A DNA stretch of 64,000 bases, taken from the NCBI RefSeq assembly GCF_007655135.1, contig NC_045128.1, positions 25,142,811-25,206,810 of the forward strand, read 5' to 3'. The translations under genes and the position numbers were made by a program. Origin of the DNA: Punica granatum (lineage: Eukaryota > Streptophyta > Magnoliopsida > Myrtales > Lythraceae). Positions 58,486 through 64,000 of the stretch are shown in pieces; the first letter of the stretch is position 1; every line of letters starts with the position of its first letter. The notes beneath the pieces were generated by a model that made no database searches, was not told where the DNA came from, and worked only from the letters and a program-made list of their open reading frames with translations.

Positions 58486-60121
58486 GCTTGGACTCCAACA
58501 CATCTCTAATCCAATGAAACTTGATATCTATATGCTTCGATCTCGAAAGGAAAGTGGAATTCTTACAAAGATGAATGGCGCTTTGACTATCACAGTGTAG
58601 AACATACCTTTCTTGCTTTAAGTTCAACTCCTGCAAAAACTTTTGCAACCACAACTTCTCCTTGCAAGCTTCGGTCACCGCAATGTATTCGGCTTCCATT
58701 GTAGACAAAGCGATGCACTTTTGAAGCCTTGATTGCCATGAGATAGCTCCCCCTGCAAAAGTCATCAAGTATCCCGAAGTGGATTTCCGGGAATCGATAT
58801 CTCCTGCCATATCCGCATCCGTGTAGCCCACTAACTCCAACTTACCAGTGCCAAAGTGTAAACACACCTTGGATGTTCCTCTGAGATACCTCAGGATCCA
58901 CTTAACTGCATTCCAATGCTCTTTCCCCGGATTGGAGAGAAAACGACTAACCACACCAACAGAATGAGCGATATCTGGTATTGTACAGACCATGGCATAC
59001 ATCAAACTCCCTACAGCTGATGAGCAAGGGACTTTCTTCATCTCTTCTTTCTCCTTCTCACTTGTAGGACATTGCTTCAAGCTAAGTTTGAAATGAGAAG
59101 CAAGTGGTGATGAAACTGGTTTAGCATTACCCATGTTGAACCGATCCAAAATCTTCTCGATGTACTTCTCTTGAGAAAGCCAAATTTTTCCACTTGATCT
59201 GTCACGAGAAATATGCATCCCAAGGATCTGCTTTGCCGGTCCCAAATCCTTCATGGCAAAGGACTTACTGAGCTCTTTCTTCAACTCTGCAATCTTGCTC
59301 ATATCATGACCAACAAGTAACATATCATCCACATATAACAGTAAAATGATAAAATCACCATCCGAGAATTGTTTCACGATCACACAATGATCTGCAATTG
59401 TCCGTGTGTAGCCATGGCTCAACATGAAAGAGTCAAACTTTTTGTACCACTGCCGAGATGCTTGCTTAAGCCCATACAAGCTCTTCCTCAGCCTGCACAC
59501 CAAATGCTCCTTACCTTTAACTCGGAATCCTTCAGGCTGCTCCATATATATTTCTTCCTCCAAGTCACCATGCAGGAAAGCTGTTTTTACATCGAGCTGC
59601 TCGATCTCCAAATTCAGACTAGCTGCCAATGCGAGAACAACTCGGATCGATGACATCTTGACAACGGGCGAGAAGATCTCCTCGAAGTCAACTCCTTTCT
59701 TCTGGTTGAAACCTTTCACTACCAGTCGAGCTTTGTATCGAGGTCACGAGTTCTCTGTCTTTAACCTGTAGACCCATTTGTTCTTCAATGCTCTCTTACC
59801 TTGCGGTAGCTTCACTAGGTCATACGTGTGATTTTCAGACAAGGAGTTCATCTCTTCATTCATCGCCTTCAACCAGTGCTCCTTATGCTCATGTGCCACA
59901 ACTTCACCATAGCACTCAGGTTCTCCCCCGTCAGTCAGTAGCACATACTCATGAGGCAGATATCTTGTAGATGGTCGTCTTATTCTATCAGATCGTCTAG
60001 GTAGATCTGCAGGCTCTAACTGTAACTGCGAGCCTGTATCATCCGTAGTCACATCATCATCTATCTGAGGAATCTCACCCCCAGTCGTGGTTTCTTCATA
60101 CTCACCAGGTACCTCTTCCAC
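58463..60121 (-). pseudogene. Copia reverse transcriptase and RNase H
   Basis: One frame, 60121 to 58463, with a single TGA at 59746-59744. The N-terminal part has NKWVYRLKT, then KARLVVKGFNQ-like text split by the stop. The RT core follows with QLDVKTAFLHGDLEEEIYM, CRLRKSLYGLKQ and the catalytic YVDDM (about 59335-59321). RNase H shows TDADMAGDIDSRKSTSGY, LSTMEAEYIA and CDSQSAIHLCKN. The final codons before 58491 lead into the TRIM. RT and RNase H catalytic residues are intact, so the element could have been mobile until the nonsense changes. The frame is continuous with the gag-integrase frame upstream. Confidence 0.9.
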
Positions 60122-60322
60122 TGGATGCTTTATATCAATCGATACAGGAACAGGAATAGAGATCTCGTGAGGATTGCCTACTCAGGCCTTTTCTAACTTT
60201 TGCAAATCCTCGATTGTTTGGTCCTCAAAGAACACAACATCCCTGCTCCTGATGATCTTCTTGATATCAGGGTCCCAAAACCTGTACCTGAACTCTTCAT
60301 GTGCATAACCCAAGAAGATCCA

Positions 60323-62362
60323 CTATTTTGCCTTGGCATCGAGTTTTGATCTTTCATCTCGAGGAATGTGAACAGATGCCCTGCACCCGAAGACTCTGAG
60401 ATGCTGGTACGATACTTTCTTGCCGGTCCACACCTGCTGGGGTACATCTCCATCAAGTGCAACTGACGGTGTAAGATTAATAAGATCAACCGCTGACCTC
60501 ATTGCCTCGCCCCAGAAAGACTTAGACAGTTTCACCTGAGAAAGCATACAACGAACTCTCTCAACAATTGTGCGGTTCATCCTCTCTGCAAGCCCATTCT
60601 GCTGTGGTGTCTTCGGTACCGTCTTCTCAAGTTTGATACCGTGAGTCCTGCAATAGTTCTCGAAAGGACCCCTATACTCACCACCATTATCAGCTCTGAC
60701 ACATTTCAACTTCATGCCCATTTTTCTTTCCACTGCTACATGGAAGTTCTTGAAAATCTCAGTCACTTGATCTTTAGTTCTTATAGGGTAAGCCCAAACT
60801 TTCCTGGAATGATCATCTATAAAGGTCACAAAATAGAGAGCACCACCAAGAGATCTATCTGACATGAAACAAACATCAGTATGCACAAGATCAAGTATAT
60901 GATCGCATCTATAAGGACGACTTCTAACAAAAGAAACTCTCCTCTGCTTACCAGTTAAACAGTGATCACAAGTGCTCAAGTGCATACCTTTAACGGGCAA
61001 AGACTGCTTTCTAGCAAGAATTTGAATACCTTTCTCGCTGATATGCCCAAGTCTCATGTGCCATAGCTCGATAGGATAATCCTCAACAACATTAATTTGA
61101 CCGGAGTTGTGTCTGGCACGCAACTTGTAGAGAGTGTCGGTCTTCTGACCCCGTGCCACAATCAACGAACCCTTGGAGAGCTTCCATCTCCCATTGCTAA
61201 ATTCGTTACTGTAGCCTTCATCATCAAGCTGACCCGTCGAGATTAGGTTAAGGCGAATTTTTGGAACATGCCTCACCTTCTTCAGAAACAACTTGCAGCC
61301 AAGCTCGGTCTCTAGACAAACATCACCAATACCGACAATCTTGCATGATTGTCCATTCCCCATTCTCACATAACCATAGTCCCCGGTAGTGTAAGATGAG
61401 AAGAAATCCCGATGAGGAGTGACATGAAACGAGGCACTTGTATATGCAACCCAGGTAGAGTCCTGACAAGTGAAATTCACATAGGCTTCATCACAAATGA
61501 TGTAAGTCTCTCCATCAGATGCCACTGCTATAGTGCCTTCTTCCTTCTTACTCTCACCGTTGCCATTCTGATTTTTTTTCAGAGCTCTACACTCCCTTTT
61601 GTAGTGTCCCTCTTTTCCACAGTGATAGCAAGTGACCCCTTTTCTCATCTTCGACTTTGATCTACCCCTCGATTTGCCACGTGAGTTACTATGCTTGGAA
61701 GAGAAATTTCTGCTTTGACTTCTCCCCCGTTGTTCAGTAACCAAAGCTTCAGACTGAATGGAAATCCCCGAGCCTTTCCTTCTAGTCTCCTCATTAAATA
61801 AACTGTCTGTCACCGTGGCCAACGATAGCTTCCCGTTTGGCGCAGAATTGTTTAATGCAACCACAAGTGTGTCCCAATTATCCGATAGAGTCCCTAAAAG
61901 TAGACAAGCCTGCAACTCATCGGGTAATATTATCTCCAGGTTCGTCAACTGGTTAATAATATCCTGGAAATTACTCATGTGCACAGCCATATCACCGCCA
62001 TCCTGGAAACGAAGATGAACCAGCTTCTTCACGAGGAATGCCTTATTTTGCGGTGTCTTCCTCGCATAGAGATTTGTCAATTTATCCCACAAAGATTTCG
62101 CATTTGTCTCCTGAGCAACATGATGATAAATACTATTGTCTATCCACTGCCGAATCAAACCAATAGTCTTCCGATTTGTGCGTTCCCAAGCCTTGTCATC
62201 CTTATCTTTGGGTTTCGCAGAATCCCCTTCAATGGGATCGTACAAATCCCTGTAAAATAGAAGATCCTCCATCCGAGACTTCCATATAGAGTAGTTGGTT
62301 GCATTCAACTTGAACATAGATCCTGTAGACTCCTCCATCTCGAAAACACCGAAAAAACTCAA
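60323..62362 (-). pseudogene. Copia Gag, protease and integrase
   Basis: 679 codons from the ATG at 62362, about 11 bases after the PBS region, to TAG at 60325-60323. A second in-frame stop (TGA 60184-60182) follows before the RT part. Order: Gag with LNATNYSIWKSRMEDLL, Arg/Ser-rich linker, zinc knuckle CYHCGKEGHYKREC from Cys245, protease region about 300-390, and pre-integrase LWHMRLGHIS. Integrase follows with HTDV, RADNGGEY and NGLAERMN carrying the DDE residues. In the protease the expected Asp-(Ser/Thr)-Gly reads Tyr307-Thr-Ser309, so the catalytic aspartate is lost. Gag style and tail resemble Tnt1/Tork-like elements. Confidence 0.9.
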
Positions 62363-62378
62363 ACTTCTCTAACCCGAG

Positions 62379-62390
62379 GCTCTGATACCA
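62379..62390 (-). other. Primer-binding site of the copia element
   Basis: Minus-strand TGGTATCAGAGC just inside the 5' LTR, complementary to initiator tRNA-Met. Confidence 0.9.
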
Positions 62391-62392
62391 TT

Positions 62393-62912
62393 TGTTGGGA
62401 AGGGATGTACTCAACCAAACAATAACGCAGCGATTAATCTTCCTCCCCTACTAGTGTAATCGAGATAGGAACTAATCAAATCAACCAACAAGCAGTAAAG
62501 TAAAAGAACATCAAGAATTTTAGGTGGAAAACCCCGATGTGGGGAAAAACCACGGGACCAACTCCGAATCAACGATCCACTATGAATAAAGGTTATACAA
62601 TGTCTTTCATCAAGGGTAAACCCTTGGATCACCAAACTCAAGAGAAACACTCTCTTGGATCACCCAAACACTAAATTCGTCACCCACACCGGGTGGTTCA
62701 CAAAGTCAGCTGAAACAGCACCTACAGAGCTCGAATAGAAATTCTGACCGTTCAGAACTTAGTCCCATGTGTTGTGAAGCTGCTGTCAAAATTTCGTCCC
62801 AATCGGAGTTCGTTTGACGTCCCGATCGAGGTTTGATCTCCAGCTGCGCGCTGCCCCTGTTGATCCGAATTCTGCTCTGTTCCCCTCTGTTATTCTGTGC
62901 TGATCTGCTGTT
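62393..62912 (-). repeat. 5' LTR of the copia element (U3 end missing)
   Basis: Matches 57058 to about 57577 and stops at CTGCTG near 62912. About 138 bases of the promoter-proximal U3 end present in the other LTR are replaced by a Ty3-type LTR end. Confidence 0.88.
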
Positions 62913-63009
62913 GATTCGTGGAGTTCATCGATTATTCGAGAAGATCGACATCAACAGCAGAGCACGTGGATTGCACGTGATTAATTATGGATTTTCCAGG
63001 TCCATAACA
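62913..63009 (+). mobile_element. Ty3-type LTR end fragment
   Basis: Ends in CATAACA at 63009, immediately followed by a Ty3-style primer-binding site. Only the last about 100 bases of the LTR are present, joined to the copia LTR. Confidence 0.55.
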
Positions 63010-63027
63010 TTGGCACCATCTACGGGA
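63010..63027 (+). other. Ty3-type primer-binding site
   Basis: TTGGCACCATCTACGGGA resembles the TTGGCGCC(G/A)TCTGTGGGA motif that follows the 5' LTR in many plant Ty3 elements. Confidence 0.6.
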
Positions 63028-64000
63028 AACGGCTCAAAAGATCGTGATCCCGGCTATCTACGAAAGGATCTCCATTGATCTTTGTCTATGGAGAATTCAC
63101 TAATCGCTGCAAGCTAATAGAGGACCAACTTCAGTTGAGTGAGACCGGTGGTAAACAAGAAGAAGGTGCATTAGGTTGCACAATCACGACACTAAAAGAG
63201 GGCGAATTGGGTCGATTCCTACAACGTGCTGAAGCATGGGATATGGGAAGCGACAAAGCGTAGACTCATTCGCGAAGAGAGCGCACCACAACACTTGATA
63301 AGTCACTAGACTTTGGGCATCTAAACAGATTACAGGAACACGGTACTATGGGCATTAAAGGTGCAACTGTGTCGGAGACGCATCATCCGAGACGCTAACA
63401 AGATTTGTTGCACTAGTGACACCTGCGTGAGATCTTGATGTGGCTGTATTAAGGCCATAGTGGGAGCTCTGTTGGCAGATTTGGCATATCCTCTAGATGG
63501 GTAGCTAGCATGAATGGGTGAGATATCCCCATGAGAAATGCTCCGACAACCTGGAACGAGCAGCAAGGCTCAACCGTGCCTAGCGACAAGCTGCGCAAGC
63601 AGTATCATCCCCAATTCTTGCTAAAAGTGAACCCATCGTCCCGGGGTAACAAGGTGTGTTCTTGTACAGTGAGAGTGAGAGACCGCTGCGGTCGAAGTAT
63701 TGGGGTTCATGGTGTAAGCATCACATTGAGCAGCGAGAGCAAGGTTCATGACTGTCATGGTGACTCGCTCGTGATCGATAATACATCACACTTCACAAGG
63801 CACATGACTGGTCAGGGTGCCATGCGGGAGATGTAGGATGAGGATTGTCCTGGGACGTGCTGCCAGTGTGCTTCTCACCGAGGCAATTAACGTCTCCTCT
63901 GAGGTGAGTGATGCGAAGCAGTGGCCATCATAAGCAAAAACTTTGACTTTCATAATGGAACAAGCAGGGCCATGTGCATCAGCTCTCGCGACTACAATCT
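63028..64000. other. Putative Ty3 leader and unrecognised sequence to the window end
   Basis: Less AT-rich than the rest and without long open frames. The frame 63531-63836 has no motif I recognise. It may be internal non-coding sequence of the Ty3-type element, whose coding part would lie beyond the window. Confidence 0.4.

Larger units (their letters stand above)
57058..62912 (-). mobile_element. Near-complete Ty1/copia retrotransposon with nested TRIM
   Basis: The order on the minus strand is: 5' LTR (62912-62393, truncated at its U3 end), PBS, one continuous gag-protease-integrase-RT-RNase H frame, PPT and 3' LTR (57715-57058, complete, TG...CA). The two LTRs differ at about ten positions over their 520 shared bases by eye, so insertion is fairly recent. 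There are no frameshifts; damage consists of three nonsense codons, a lost protease active site and a 628-bp TRIM insertion. A target duplication cannot be checked because the right LTR is cut. Confidence 0.92.

Noticed and set aside
1..64000. CRISPR array, prophage, plasmid or bacterial operon
   Set aside because: No regularly spaced repeat-spacer units, no Shine-Dalgarno-spaced gene runs and no prokaryotic genes; gene structure and repeats are those of a plant nucleus.

Overview
This window is nuclear plant DNA, almost certainly from a eudicot. It has spliceable genes with GT-AG introns, many Ty1/copia and Ty3-type LTR-retrotransposon pieces, tRNA-derived SINEs, MITEs, a TRIM element and long AT-rich spacers. 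The species cannot be named from sequence alone. No bacterial, phage, CRISPR or organellar signal was seen.

The left 37 kb is a decayed tandem array of a two-gene module. Each module has a single-exon gene of unknown function on + (ends in LEU-ASP-stop, contains FWPFDGKFDS), followed convergently by a two-exon DUF247 (UPF0481) gene on -. Four modules can be aligned: A (about 1995-15002), B (15003-27838), C (27839-31235) and D (32191-37371). Every copy of both genes carries at least one lesion. The best preserved DUF247 gene is B (exon 1 20744-20995, exon 2 16759-17979), which has lost its C-terminal membrane helix and has an altered TATA box. Shared deletions group B with C and A with D. A Ty1/copia 5' fragment interrupts the DUF247-A intron, and a different copia 3' fragment separates modules C and D.

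From 37.4 to 50.5 kb lies a non-coding complex of large LTR-like repeats that begin TGTCAGCACCCC. It contains interlocked inverted repeats (order A, R, A', R'), a nested 3.8-kb insertion, a 153-bp tandem array and an abnormally CpG-rich patch. A further copy of the R repeat starts the window (1-1231), where it interrupts a copia gag.

The one gene that looks fully intact is at 52439-54199 on the minus strand. It is a four-exon cytochrome b561/DOMON gene encoding 400 residues, with signal peptide, DOMON haem-ligand candidates and all four b561 histidines.

The right end holds an almost complete minus-strand Ty1/copia element (57058-62912). It has PBS, PPT and full reading-frame continuity, broken only by three nonsense codons, a lost protease active site, a truncated 5' LTR and an inserted TRIM element with a perfect 5-bp target duplication. 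Its 5' LTR is fused to a Ty3-type LTR end with its own PBS. The last kilobase is not recognised.

The genes do not form a pathway. The locus is a record of local duplication, insertion and decay. No candidate new defence or enzymatic system was found; the most unusual items are the DUF247/unknown-gene module array and the interlocked inverted LTR complex.
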